DNA from: JBDHHQ01 sp039586035
Lineage (GTDB): Bacteria > Gemmatimonadota > Gemmatimonadetes > Longimicrobiales > Gaopeijiaceae
Length of the DNA stretch: 64,000 nt
Assembly (NCBI GenBank): GCA_039586035.1
Contig: JBDHLD010000012.1
Location: 1 to 64,000 of the forward strand
Direction: 5' to 3'
Made by a program: the position numbers and the translations under genes. The notes beneath the pieces were generated by a model. The model worked only from the letters and a program-made list of their open reading frames with translations. It did not search any database and had not been told where the DNA came from. Position 1 is the first letter of the stretch. Each line of letters starts with the position of its first letter. Positions 9,299 to 17,955 of this stretch are shown here, piece by piece.

Positions 9299-11170
9299 AT
9301 GTTCACGTGGGCGCGACGGTCCGCGAGGTCCCTTGCCGTCCTGCTGCCGCTGACGGGGCTCGCCTCGTCCGCCGTTGGCCAAGAGGCTGCTACGAGCTTT
9401 CGCCTGGCCGGCCTCGACGTGTCCGTCCTGGGAGACGCCGGCCCGTTCGACGTGTCCGTCGCGACCCGAACGGTGGAGCCGGGTCTCGAGATCGCCACGC
9501 TCCGCCTCGAGAGCCCCGCCGACGAGACGCCTCCCGCCCTCTCTCTTCGGTGGTCGTTCCCGTCCCACGACGTGTTCGGGCTCTGGACCACTTCGAGTGG
9601 GTTCGACAAGGACCTGGGCCCCGACTGGTACATGACCACGGTCACCTCGATGCTCGCCCGGAACGCGCCGGTGCTCGCGATCTACGGCGCCAACGACGAC
9701 AACCGCCTCACCTTCGCGGTGTCGGACGCGCTGAACGCGGTGACCCTGGGCGCCGGCCTCCGGGAAGAGAACGGACGCGTGCACGCCCGCATCGACCTGT
9801 TCCAGGAGCGCCATCGCGCCGTGACCTCGGCCGAGATCGAGGTGCGCTTCGACCGACGGTCGCTCCCGTATCACGCGGCGTTGGGTGACGTGGCCGCCTG
9901 GTGGGCCGAGCAACCCGGTTACGCGCCCGCCTCGGTCCCGGCGACGGCGCTGCTGCCGATGTACTCCACCTGGTACAGCTATCACCAGAGCCTGGACGTC
10001 GAGGCTTTGCTGGGCGAGGTAGAGATCGCCAGAGGGCTCGGCTACGAAGCGATCATCATCGACGACGGGTGGCAAACGCTGGACAGCCAGCGTGGATACG
10101 CCTTCACGGGAGATTGGGAGCCCGAACGCATCCCGGACATGAAGGGCTTCGTCGACGACGTCCACGATCTCGGCATGAAGCTGCTGCTCTGGTACTCGGT
10201 GCCCCTGGTGGGGGAGCAGTCACAGGTGTACGAGCGCTTCCGGGGCAAGTACCTGCGCTACTGGGACGGCCAGGGCGCCTACGAGCTCGACCCTCGCTAC
10301 CCGGACGTGCGCGAGCACATCATCGAGACGTACCGGAGCGCCATCCGGGACTGGGGCGTCGATGGCTTCAAGCTCGACTTCCTCGGCCGCTTCGTCGCCA
10401 ACGACTCCACCGTGCTCGAAGTGGACGGGGGCCGGGATCTCGCGTCCGTAAACGAGGCCACGGATCGGCTGATGACGGACATCATGCGCGAGCTGCAGGC
10501 GGTGAACCCCGATGTCATGATCGAGTTCAGGCAACCGTACATCGGACCGCTCATGCGCAAATACGGAAACATGTTTCGGGCGGGTGACGCGCCGAACGGC
10601 GCTGTCCTGAACCGGGTGCGCACCCTGGACCTGAGACTGCTCAGCGGATCCACAGCGGTCCACTCCGACATGCTCATGTGGCACTACGAGGAGGCGGTGG
10701 AGGACGCGGCCCGCCAGATGCTGAACATCCTCTTCTCCGTGCCGCAGATGTCGGTGAGACTTGCCGGCGTTCCGGAGGAGCATCTGGCCATGATCCGGTA
10801 CTATACGGAGTACTGGAACCGGAATCGCGACGTGCTGCTGCATGGTCGGCTGGAGCCGGTGAGCCCGCTGTCGAACTACCCCATGGTCCGGGCCTCGGCC
10901 GGCGGCAAGCAGATCATCGCCCTGTATGAGCCTATGATCGCCACGCCCAGCACGGCCGCAGCGCTCGACCGGCTCGACGTGATCAACGCCACGCACCTGT
11001 CCAGGGTGGTGCTCGAGGCGCCCTCCGACATGGGTCCGTATCGCTACGTCGTCACCGACGTCATGGGCCGGACGACGAGCGAGGGGACGACGAACCTTAT
11101 CGCAGGCGTCCACGCCTTCGACGTGCCCGTCTCCGGAATGATCGCCCTGGAGCGGCGCAGCGGCGGCTGA
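9299..11170 (+). CDS. GH36 alpha-galactosidase, secreted
   Basis: 623 residues from ATG 9299, with a signal peptide ending near AVGQ. The GH36/GH27 clan core is clear: YSTWYSYHQ, AIIIDDGWQ, LLWYSVP, then DGFKLDF with the catalytic nucleophile D360, and RAGDAPNG whose Asp430 is the candidate acid/base. The C-terminal domain is a short beta-sandwich. It should release alpha-linked galactose, or a related residue, from oligosaccharides outside the cytoplasm. It starts 42 bases after the GMC oxidoreductase on the same strand, so the two are probably co-transcribed. Confidence 0.9.
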   Translation: MFTWARRSARSLAVLLPLTGLASSAVGQEAATSFRLAGLDVSVLGDAGPFDVSVATRTVEPGLEIATLRLESPADETPPALSLRWSFPSHDVFGLWTTSSGFDKDLGPDWYMTTVTSMLARNAPVLAIYGANDDNRLTFAVSDALNAVTLGAGLREENGRVHARIDLFQERHRAVTSAEIEVRFDRRSLPYHAALGDVAAWWAEQPGYAPASVPATALLPMYSTWYSYHQSLDVEALLGEVEIARGLGYEAIIIDDGWQTLDSQRGYAFTGDWEPERIPDMKGFVDDVHDLGMKLLLWYSVPLVGEQSQVYERFRGKYLRYWDGQGAYELDPRYPDVREHIIETYRSAIRDWGVDGFKLDFLGRFVANDSTVLEVDGGRDLASVNEATDRLMTDIMRELQAVNPDVMIEFRQPYIGPLMRKYGNMFRAGDAPNGAVLNRVRTLDLRLLSGSTAVHSDMLMWHYEEAVEDAARQMLNILFSVPQMSVRLAGVPEEHLAMIRYYTEYWNRNRDVLLHGRLEPVSPLSNYPMVRASAGGKQIIALYEPMIATPSTAAALDRLDVINATHLSRVVLEAPSDMGPYRYVVTDVMGRTTSEGTTNLIAGVHAFDVPVSGMIALERRSGG

Positions 11171-11343
11171 GGAGGGCGGGGAGACCACGGTCCCGGCCTC
11201 GGCATCGGAGGACACGATCCGTCACGGACTCGGTCCTCCGGGACGCGGAAGCGACGCTGCGCCGGATTGACTCCGCGAAGGGGTGCTCAGCGAACGGAGC
11301 CGCGGCCTCCGCAGAAGCCGAGCCCAGCGCACGGCCCTGGCCT

Positions 11344-12537
11344 TCAGCGCAGCCGGGTCGTGTACGCCACATGCATCGAGTCGGCGCCCTCGGCCATGCA
11401 CTGCAGCCGTAGGTCTCCGTCGCCGTCGCAACTCTTGTAGGCCGCCGCGCCCGCCGTCACGTGGAGGAGCGCCGTTCCGTCCTTGATGAACGTGATGTGC
11501 ATGTAGCCCGGCGCCCGCCGGCCCCACTTCATGCCAGGAACCGGCCGCAGGTCCGTAAGCTTGCTCCCCGCCCCGCTCAAGAGCTGCGTCCACGTCCGCC
11601 CGCCGGGCAACGTGTCTTCCAGCACCTGGAGGGAGTGGTCGTGCCCGCCCGCCATCGCCAGCGGCGGGCCCACCCGGTCGAAGACCTCGCGAAAGGCGGC
11701 AATGAGCTCCTGGTACGGCTTGGCCGTCACGTCCTGGATCAGCATGCCGCTCTTGTGAGCCAGGAAGCGCAGGCCGAAGGTCGGGAAGAACTGGATGGTG
11801 CCTCCGTGGGGCCCGCCCGTGAGCAACGGCAGGTGCGACGCGATGACGACATGACGCGCTCCGGCCCCGGCCATGGCATCGGCGATCCGCCTCATGACCG
11901 CCGCCTTCGCCACCGAATCCTCGCCCTGGAGCCACCAGTGGCCGTCCAACGCGAGGAGCCGTGCGTGGTCCCCGAGATCCAGGCTGGCCGGCCCAGGGTC
12001 TCCCCCCTGGGGCAGGAACGCCACGTCGGCGGCCCCGCTGGTCTTCCAGCCGGCGAGGTGCTCCGCCATGTTGCCGGCCCGCGCCAGTCCCGCCTCACCC
12101 TTCAGGTTGCCCCAATCGTGGTTCCCGGGGAGGAAGACGCCGCGCACGTGCCGCTCCCGGGCCATGGGGCCGGCCACCGCGCGGACCTGGGTGTTCAGCC
12201 GCAGCGTGTCCTGTGCGTATCCCGGGTCTTGAGGGTCCCTGATCCCGACCTCGTAGACATTGTCTCCCAGGAAGACGGCCATGACGGCGGAGTCGGGCAG
12301 GGCGCCCGCCCATGCCTCCACGTCCTGAGCGAGGCGGCGAATGGTCGGCGTGCGTCCCTCCTCGGCCATTCCGGCGTCCCCCACGAGGAAGAGCACGGCA
12401 TCGACATCCTCGGGGGCGGGCTCCGCCATCCCTGTCGGCTCGGCATCGGGGCTGAAACGATCCACACGGCCCGTGCACCCCTGGTGAGCCGCCGCAGCCA
12501 GGAGCAGGGCCGGGAGTACGATCCGTGTCCGCGTCAC
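11344..12537 (-). CDS. Calcineurin-like metallophosphoesterase lipoprotein
   Basis: 397 residues with a lipobox Cys21 (AHQGC). The metallophosphoesterase motifs appear in order: GDAG (D54), GDN (91-93), GNHD (138-141), SHLPLL and GGHDH. These supply the two-metal site of a phosphomonoesterase or phosphodiesterase. The protein is anchored in the envelope and resembles acid-phosphatase-like exported members. Its start codon overlaps the stop of the upstream glycine-rich protein gene by four bases (ATGA), so the two form a minus-strand operon. The physiological substrate is unknown. Confidence 0.88.
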   Translation of the reverse strand: MTRTRIVLPALLLAAAAHQGCTGRVDRFSPDAEPTGMAEPAPEDVDAVLFLVGDAGMAEEGRTPTIRRLAQDVEAWAGALPDSAVMAVFLGDNVYEVGIRDPQDPGYAQDTLRLNTQVRAVAGPMARERHVRGVFLPGNHDWGNLKGEAGLARAGNMAEHLAGWKTSGAADVAFLPQGGDPGPASLDLGDHARLLALDGHWWLQGEDSVAKAAVMRRIADAMAGAGARHVVIASHLPLLTGGPHGGTIQFFPTFGLRFLAHKSGMLIQDVTAKPYQELIAAFREVFDRVGPPLAMAGGHDHSLQVLEDTLPGGRTWTQLLSGAGSKLTDLRPVPGMKWGRRAPGYMHITFIKDGTALLHVTAGAAAYKSCDGDGDLRLQCMAEGADSMHVAYTTRLR

Positions 12538-13061
12538 CAGCCGACCCCCGGTAGCCCTCGAGGCAGCGACACCGACAGCGCCGGGGCCGTCTCCGGGCCG
12601 GGAGCACGATCGGCCCCTCGGACCAACGTATATGTGACGCTCCCCACCAACGCCCCCACGCCCCAGCCGATGACGAGCCCGGCCCAGCGCCCTTCGGGCG
12701 TGGTGGCGGTGAGCTGGGCCACACCCCTCCCGACCAACGCCCCGACACCGCCCCCCACGACCGCCCCCAGGACCAGGTCACCGACGCGGTGACGGTCGCT
12801 GGCGCCGGCCCAGATCCCGCCGCCGACGCCCACCGCGCCGGCCACCAGACCGGCCGGACGAAGGAACGCCTCGCGGGTGTTCCACGCGTACGCGCCCTGA
12901 TGGGCCCGGGCCGTGGAGTACGCCAGGGTGAGGGGCACGCCGACCAACAGCCCCCCCGCGGCCGCCCCGGCCACGATCTCGCCCCCGCCCTGGGCGCAGG
13001 CAGCCCTGGGCGCCGCAACGAGGGCGGCGGAGATGAGCAGACACGGGATGCGTGGTAGCAA
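12534..13061 (-). CDS. Hypothetical exported glycine-zipper membrane protein
   Basis: 175 residues; I do not recognise a named family. It has a signal peptide ending at ACAQ, then three Gly/Ala-rich hydrophobic stretches with glycine-zipper spacing (IVAGAAAGGLLVG, LVLGAVVGGGVGALVG, LVIGWGVGALVGS), and a Pro-rich C-terminus. It is translationally coupled to the downstream metallophosphoesterase lipoprotein through an ATGA overlap. The composition fits a small outer- or inner-membrane structural protein. Confidence 0.7.
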   Translation of the reverse strand: MLPRIPCLLISAALVAAPRAACAQGGGEIVAGAAAGGLLVGVPLTLAYSTARAHQGAYAWNTREAFLRPAGLVAGAVGVGGGIWAGASDRHRVGDLVLGAVVGGGVGALVGRGVAQLTATTPEGRWAGLVIGWGVGALVGSVTYTLVRGADRAPGPETAPALSVSLPRGLPGVGW

Positions 13062-13299
13062 AGAGTCGTCGTCCTGGGTCGGGGAGTTGTGGGCCGAAGT
13101 TCTTCGTGATAGCGTTGGCTTACCCGCTCGGAACGCCGCCGTTGCCTACGGGGGCTCGTGTTCGGGCAATGCACTATGGCCGACGACCATCGGTCAGCCA
13201 ACCCTTCTCAGCACCTGGCTCGTACACCGATCCACCGAGAACGTGGCTGCGACGAAAGACCTACTCCAGCGTCGAAGAGCCGGGCAGCGAGCTCGGGGC

Positions 13300-14046
13300 G
13301 TGAGCCGGCGTCTGCGGTACCTGCTGCTGCAGGTGCGGGAACCGGACGACCCAATGAGCGATCACGAGATCGGGTGCTTCGCGCGGTCGTTCCGTTGTGA
13401 AGGCAACTGCATCGAGGTCTTCGACCTTCTTTCCGGTGTCCCCACCGTCGAGCAGCTGGACGAGGTGGACGTGGTGCTCCTCGGGGGAAGCGGCGATCAC
13501 TCGGTGGCGCGGGGGGGGGACTGGTTGCCGGACGCGCTCGAGGCCATGAGGGAGCTGTACGACCTCAAGAAGCCCACCTTCGCGTCGTGCTGGGGGTTTC
13601 AGGCCATGGCCCGGGCGTTGGGCGGGGAGGTCGTCACCGATCACAGCCGGGCCGAGGTCGGAACGGCCTGGCTGGAGCTGACCCCGGAAGGCGAGCGGGA
13701 TCCGGTCTTCGGTCCATTGGGCAAGCGCTTCCAGGTCCAGATCGGCCACGAGGACATCGTCACCAGGCTGCCGGACGGTGCGGTACTACTGGCGTCCAGC
13801 TCCAGGGTCGAGAACGAGGCCTTCTGCTTCCCCGACCGGCCCATCTACTGCACCCAGTTCCACCCCGAGCTGGACAAGGCCGGGCTGGTGGCTCGTCTCG
13901 CCCAGTATCCCGAGTACATGCCCCTGGCGGGTGTGTCCTCGGTCGAGGAGCTGGAACGGGTTACGCCGGAGACGCCGGGCACCGAAGCGATTCTGCGCCG
14001 CTTTCTGGACTTCGCGTTTCCGGACGGGCCTCCTCTCCACTCCTGA
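13300..14046 (+). CDS. Class I glutamine amidotransferase-like protein
   Basis: 248 residues from GTG 13300. Class I amidotransferase fold: DVVLLGGSGDHS is the oxyanion-strand region, FASCWGFQ carries the nucleophile Cys97, and YCTQFHPELD gives the catalytic His followed by the Glu. It is a stand-alone domain like the GMP-synthase-type homologues that hydrolyse glutamine or gamma-glutamyl compounds. No partner synthetase is adjacent. The 238 bases upstream, shared with the divergent glycine-zipper gene, contain no other gene I can support. Confidence 0.87.
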   Translation: MSRRLRYLLLQVREPDDPMSDHEIGCFARSFRCEGNCIEVFDLLSGVPTVEQLDEVDVVLLGGSGDHSVARGGDWLPDALEAMRELYDLKKPTFASCWGFQAMARALGGEVVTDHSRAEVGTAWLELTPEGERDPVFGPLGKRFQVQIGHEDIVTRLPDGAVLLASSSRVENEAFCFPDRPIYCTQFHPELDKAGLVARLAQYPEYMPLAGVSSVEELERVTPETPGTEAILRRFLDFAFPDGPPLHS

Positions 14047-14299
14047 GGCTTTCGCTCGCGTCCGCACGGCCATCTATCGACCGTGAGCCCCTGACCTCCC
14101 GCCACGGGACGGAAGCGCCGCGCGCCGGGACGGGGGGCGAGCACGGGCCCACGCCTATTCCGATTCTCCCCCCGGTGGGCCATCTTTCGGGTCCGTCATC
14201 ACACGCTGGACCGCTGAGCACATGGCGCGCCTTGTCTCGAGTGTCAGCACTGGAGCCGGGCGGCGTGTCTAGACTGTTGGACCACGACACCGAGAAGCC

Positions 14300-16585
14300 A
14301 TGCGCAGCCAAATCTCGGCGGCGAGCCTCGTCGCTTTCTTCATTCCGGCCTTGCTCGCCGCCCAGGAGCCCCTCCAGAACGGGGAGGGTGACCGGGTCGA
14401 AAACGTAGCTCCTCGCAGCCGCGAGGCCGCAGCCTCTCCGGTCGACACGTCCCCTGTGATCGACGGTCGGATGGACGACCAGGCCTGGGCCCAGGCGCGG
14501 GTGCTGGGAGACTTCGTGCAGCGGGAGCCCGTGGAGGGTCGGCCCGTCTCGGAGGCGACCGAGGTACGTATCGTCTACGACGCCGAGGCGATCTACATCG
14601 GTGCGTGGCTGTTCGACTCCGATACCTCGGCCATCGTCGTGGGTGAGACGCGCAGGGACGCCGCGCTCACCAACACGGACGCCTTCCAGATCATCCTCGA
14701 TACGTACCTCGACCGGCAGAACGGCTTCGTATTCGCCACGACGCCGGCGGGCATCGAGTACGACGGCCAGGTCACCAAGGAAGGCCAGGGCAGCGCCTCA
14801 CCGCGGAGGGGCCAGCGGCAGCAGGCCGGCTCAGGCGGCGGCTTCAACCTGAACTGGGACGGGAGCTGGGAGGTGGCCACCTCCGTCGACGCCGACGGGT
14901 GGTACGCCGAGTTCCGCATCCCCTTCTCGACGCTCCGGTACCCCAGGGGCGGCGAGCAGATGTGGGGCGTCAATTTCTCCCGCAACATCCGACGCCACAA
15001 CGAAGAGGCGTTCTGGGCGCCGATTCCGCGGCAATTCAACCTCTACCGTGTCTCCATGGCGGGGACGCTGTCGCAGTTCGTGGCGCCGAGCCAGAAGGTC
15101 TTCACGATCACGCCGTACGTGCTGGGCGATGCGTACCGGGACTACGCGCTGCAGAGCTCGGCCGACTTCAGCCCCGCCGTAGGCGGCGACGCCAAGATCG
15201 GCCTCACGCAGAGCCTCACCCTCGATCTGACGGTGAATACGGACTTCGCTCAGGTCGAGGTGGACGACCAGCAGGTCAACCTGACGCGCTTCCCGCTGTT
15301 CTTTCCCGAAAAGCGGCCATTCTTCCTCGAGAATGCGGGCTCCTTCTCGGTCGGAACCCCCCAGGAGACCGAGCTCTTCTTCAGCCGCCGCATCGGCCTC
15401 TACGAAGGCAACGAGGTGCCGATCCAGGCCGGTGCTCGGCTTACGGGCAAGGTCGCCGGGATGCAGGTCGGATTCTTGAATATCCAGGCCAACCACCTCG
15501 ATCTGCTCGACGAGGATCTGGGCGAAGAGGTCCGGGTGGAGCCCAAGAACAACTTCGGGGTGGTGCGCCTGTTCCAGGAATTCGAGAACCGGACGCGGAT
15601 CGGCGGAATCTTCGTGCACCGCTTGAACACGGACGACACGAACGACTACAACCTGACCTACGGCGCGGATGGCCGCCTGGGCGTGGGTCAGGCCTTGACG
15701 TTCGACGGGTACCTGTCCGGCACCACGACCCCGGACGTGAGCAGCGGCGAGTACGCTTACCACCTCGGCGGGACGTTCGAAACCCGGGACTGGAACGTGG
15801 CGGCCCAATACCGCGAGGTCGGGGCGGAGTTCAACCCCGAGGTGGGCTTCCTGAGCCGTCGGGAATACCGGTACATCAACGCGCGCATCCTGAGGAAGTT
15901 CCGGTTCCCCGAGGTCCCCTGGTTCCGGGAGCTGCGACCGCACGTCTCGTGGCGCGAGTACTTCGACCTCACGGGCTTCAGCGAGACCCGGGTCGTTCAC
16001 ATCGACAACCACTTCGAGTTTTCCAACGGCGCGTTCTTCCAGCTGCCCGCGGTCAACTTCACCGGAGAGGGACTGCAGGAGCCCTTCGAGATCCGCGAGG
16101 GGATCATCATCCCGGCGGGGAGCTACAACAACTTCGACTGGGGCTTCGCCTTCAACACCGACCTGAGCGCGCCGTTCTCCGCTGAGGGACGGATCGACAT
16201 CGGGGGCTTCTACTCCGGAACCCGGACGGGCACGAACACCACCTTCAACTACCGCTTCCGCGACAAGTTCACTGCGTCGTTCCGTGTAGCGTACTTCGAC
16301 GTAAGGCTCGCGGAGGGCGACTTCATCTCGTCGCTGCTGGCCCTGAAAGGCTCGTACTCGTTCACGCCGCGGATCTTCTTGCAGGCGTCGCTCCAGTACA
16401 ACAACGAGACCGAGAACTTCGGCAGCAACATCCGCCTCGGCTGGCTGAACACGGCGGGCACTGGGCTCTACGTGGTCTACAACGACACCGAGCACCTTGG
16501 CTCCCTCGACCGGACGGGGATCGAGCGGGGGCCGCAGGAGCGCCAGCTGATCATCAAGTACACGAAGATGTTCAGTCTGAGGTAG
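14300..16585 (+). CDS. DUF5916 family outer-membrane protein with CBM9-like N-terminal domain
   Basis: 761 residues. After a signal peptide (LLAAQ) the N-terminal part, about residues 50-230, is a CBM9-like domain: PVIDGRMDDQAW, VRIVYDAEAIYIG and WYAEFRIPFSTLRYP. The remainder is DUF5916, with LFFPEKRPFFLENAGSF and FFSRRIGLYEG blocks and alternating polar/aromatic strands of a beta barrel, ending in an aromatic-rich strand (MFSLR). The family is common in Gemmatimonadota, Acidobacteriota and Bacteroidota and is thought to sit in the outer membrane. It stands alone, 254 bases after the amidotransferase. Function is unknown. Confidence 0.88.
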   Translation: MRSQISAASLVAFFIPALLAAQEPLQNGEGDRVENVAPRSREAAASPVDTSPVIDGRMDDQAWAQARVLGDFVQREPVEGRPVSEATEVRIVYDAEAIYIGAWLFDSDTSAIVVGETRRDAALTNTDAFQIILDTYLDRQNGFVFATTPAGIEYDGQVTKEGQGSASPRRGQRQQAGSGGGFNLNWDGSWEVATSVDADGWYAEFRIPFSTLRYPRGGEQMWGVNFSRNIRRHNEEAFWAPIPRQFNLYRVSMAGTLSQFVAPSQKVFTITPYVLGDAYRDYALQSSADFSPAVGGDAKIGLTQSLTLDLTVNTDFAQVEVDDQQVNLTRFPLFFPEKRPFFLENAGSFSVGTPQETELFFSRRIGLYEGNEVPIQAGARLTGKVAGMQVGFLNIQANHLDLLDEDLGEEVRVEPKNNFGVVRLFQEFENRTRIGGIFVHRLNTDDTNDYNLTYGADGRLGVGQALTFDGYLSGTTTPDVSSGEYAYHLGGTFETRDWNVAAQYREVGAEFNPEVGFLSRREYRYINARILRKFRFPEVPWFRELRPHVSWREYFDLTGFSETRVVHIDNHFEFSNGAFFQLPAVNFTGEGLQEPFEIREGIIIPAGSYNNFDWGFAFNTDLSAPFSAEGRIDIGGFYSGTRTGTNTTFNYRFRDKFTASFRVAYFDVRLAEGDFISSLLALKGSYSFTPRIFLQASLQYNNETENFGSNIRLGWLNTAGTGLYVVYNDTEHLGSLDRTGIERGPQERQLIIKYTKMFSLR

Positions 16586-16687
16586 CTGCTTCCCTACGGG
16601 CCACCGGCGCCCCCCCACGCTCGAGGTCGCTCCACGGTTCCCCTTTCCCGACGAGGATCCGCGGGACCGCGCGCCGGCCTGACTCGC

Positions 16688-17125
16688 CTACCGGTGCCAC
16701 ATGTCGTACACGATCCGCCACCGCCCGTCGGCCCCTCGCCGCCACACCAACAGGTAGCGGTCCGAAGCCGTGACCTCGCCCTGGCCCTCTCGCCGCGTCG
16801 TGCTGGACCATCTCCCGATCTCGTAGGCGGTGTTTCCGTCCACGTGGACCTCGTCGGGAATCATGCTGTGAGCCACCTGGACGTAGTCTCGGCCGGTCGT
16901 GAAGTACCGGCCGATCCGATCCTTGCCTCGGATCTCGCGACCCGGCGGTAGCAGGACGCCGTCGTCGGTATACATGGAGGCCACGGTCTCGCCATCACTC
17001 GCGACGAGAGCCGCGGAGAACGCCGACCGAAGCGCGTCCAGCTCCTCCTCGACAGCCGCGCTCTGGGCGCTGCCCGGCGCCGCGGCGACAGCCAGCAGGA
17101 GCGACGCGCTCAGCAGGGCCTTCAC
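16688..17125 (-). CDS. SnoaL/DUF4440-like (SgcJ/EcaC family) exported protein
   Basis: 145 residues from GTG 17125, whose GTGA overlaps the stop of the dienelactone hydrolase gene. It has a signal peptide (LLLAVAAAPGSAQ) and an NTF2-like cone fold: LRSAFSAALVASDGETVASMYTDDGVLLPPG is the usual helix-strand start, closing with YLLVWRRGADGRWRIVYDMWH. Such domains bind small molecules; catalytic activity is often absent. It is the last of four coupled minus-strand genes. Confidence 0.8.
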   Translation of the reverse strand: MKALLSASLLLAVAAAPGSAQSAAVEEELDALRSAFSAALVASDGETVASMYTDDGVLLPPGREIRGKDRIGRYFTTGRDYVQVAHSMIPDEVHVDGNTAYEIGRWSSTTRREGQGEVTASDRYLLVWRRGADGRWRIVYDMWHR

Positions 17126-17955
17126 CCCTCCAGGGCCTCCCGCAGGAACGCCACGGTGCGCGGCCACGCGGCCCGAGTGGCCTCCATGTTGGCGCCGTCC
17201 CGCCCCGACTGCTGCCGCAGGAAGCCGTGTCCGGCACCCTCGTAGATGTCGACCTCGTAGGGGTGGCCGAGCCGTTCCATCTCTGCCTGGGCGTCGGGGA
17301 TGGTCGCGTTGACCCGCGCGTCGTCACCACCGTACAGACCGAGCACCGGAGCCGTGATGCGCGCCAGAGCGTCGGCCGGCGGCGAGCTGCCGTAGTAGAC
17401 TACGGCCGCGTCCAGCCCGTTCCACGCGGACGCGAAGCGGAAGCTGCCGGAGCCGCCCCAGCAGAAGCCCACCACGCCCACGCGATCGGTGGCAGCGGGG
17501 AGAGACGTGCCGTATCGGGCAGCCGCCTCCAGCCGGCGGTTGACCTCGGCCCGCTCCAACGCCCGGATAGCGGTTCGGGCGCCGTCACCCTCGAAGCTCG
17601 CGGTCCCCCCACCGCTCGGACCCTTGCCGCTCAAGAGATCGGGCGCCACGGCGATGAACCCCTCTGCCGCGAGTTGGTCGGCAACCCCTCGGACCCAGTC
17701 GTTCATGCCCCGGTTCTCGTGAATGACCACGACCACCGGCGCGGCGTCGCTACGCTCCGGATAGACCACCCATGCCTCGACCTCGTCGCTACTGCCCGCG
17801 TCGTAGGTGACCCACTCGCCGTGGCGCGGTGACGTGTCCACCCGCTCCGTCGCGCTCTCGCCGTCTGCGGGAAGCTCCTGACCACGGGCGGGGCCGCCCG
17901 TCCACACGGCCGCGCCGAGAGCGGAGAGGGCAAGACCATACAGCGCTCGCTTCAT
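17122..17955 (-). CDS. Dienelactone hydrolase family protein, exported
   Basis: 277 residues with a signal peptide (to about GPARGQ). Alpha/beta hydrolase of the dienelactone hydrolase type: VIHENRG places the conserved Glu80, VGVVGFCWGG holds the nucleophile Cys165, followed by YGGDDARV (Asp) and GAGHGFLR (His). Cys rather than Ser in the nucleophile elbow is typical of the family. The native substrate is unlikely to be dienelactone given the exported location. It overlaps the genes on both sides by four bases. Confidence 0.88.
   Translation of the reverse strand: MKRALYGLALSALGAAVWTGGPARGQELPADGESATERVDTSPRHGEWVTYDAGSSDEVEAWVVYPERSDAAPVVVVIHENRGMNDWVRGVADQLAAEGFIAVAPDLLSGKGPSGGGTASFEGDGARTAIRALERAEVNRRLEAAARYGTSLPAATDRVGVVGFCWGGSGSFRFASAWNGLDAAVVYYGSSPPADALARITAPVLGLYGGDDARVNATIPDAQAEMERLGHPYEVDIYEGAGHGFLRQQSGRDGANMEATRAAWPRTVAFLREALEG

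Noticed and set aside
14831..16618. 595-residue minus-strand frame opposite the DUF5916 gene
   Set aside because: Composition is a mirror of the plus-strand codons (Glu/Val/Leu/Asp-rich, no motifs), while the plus strand encodes a clear DUF5916 protein.
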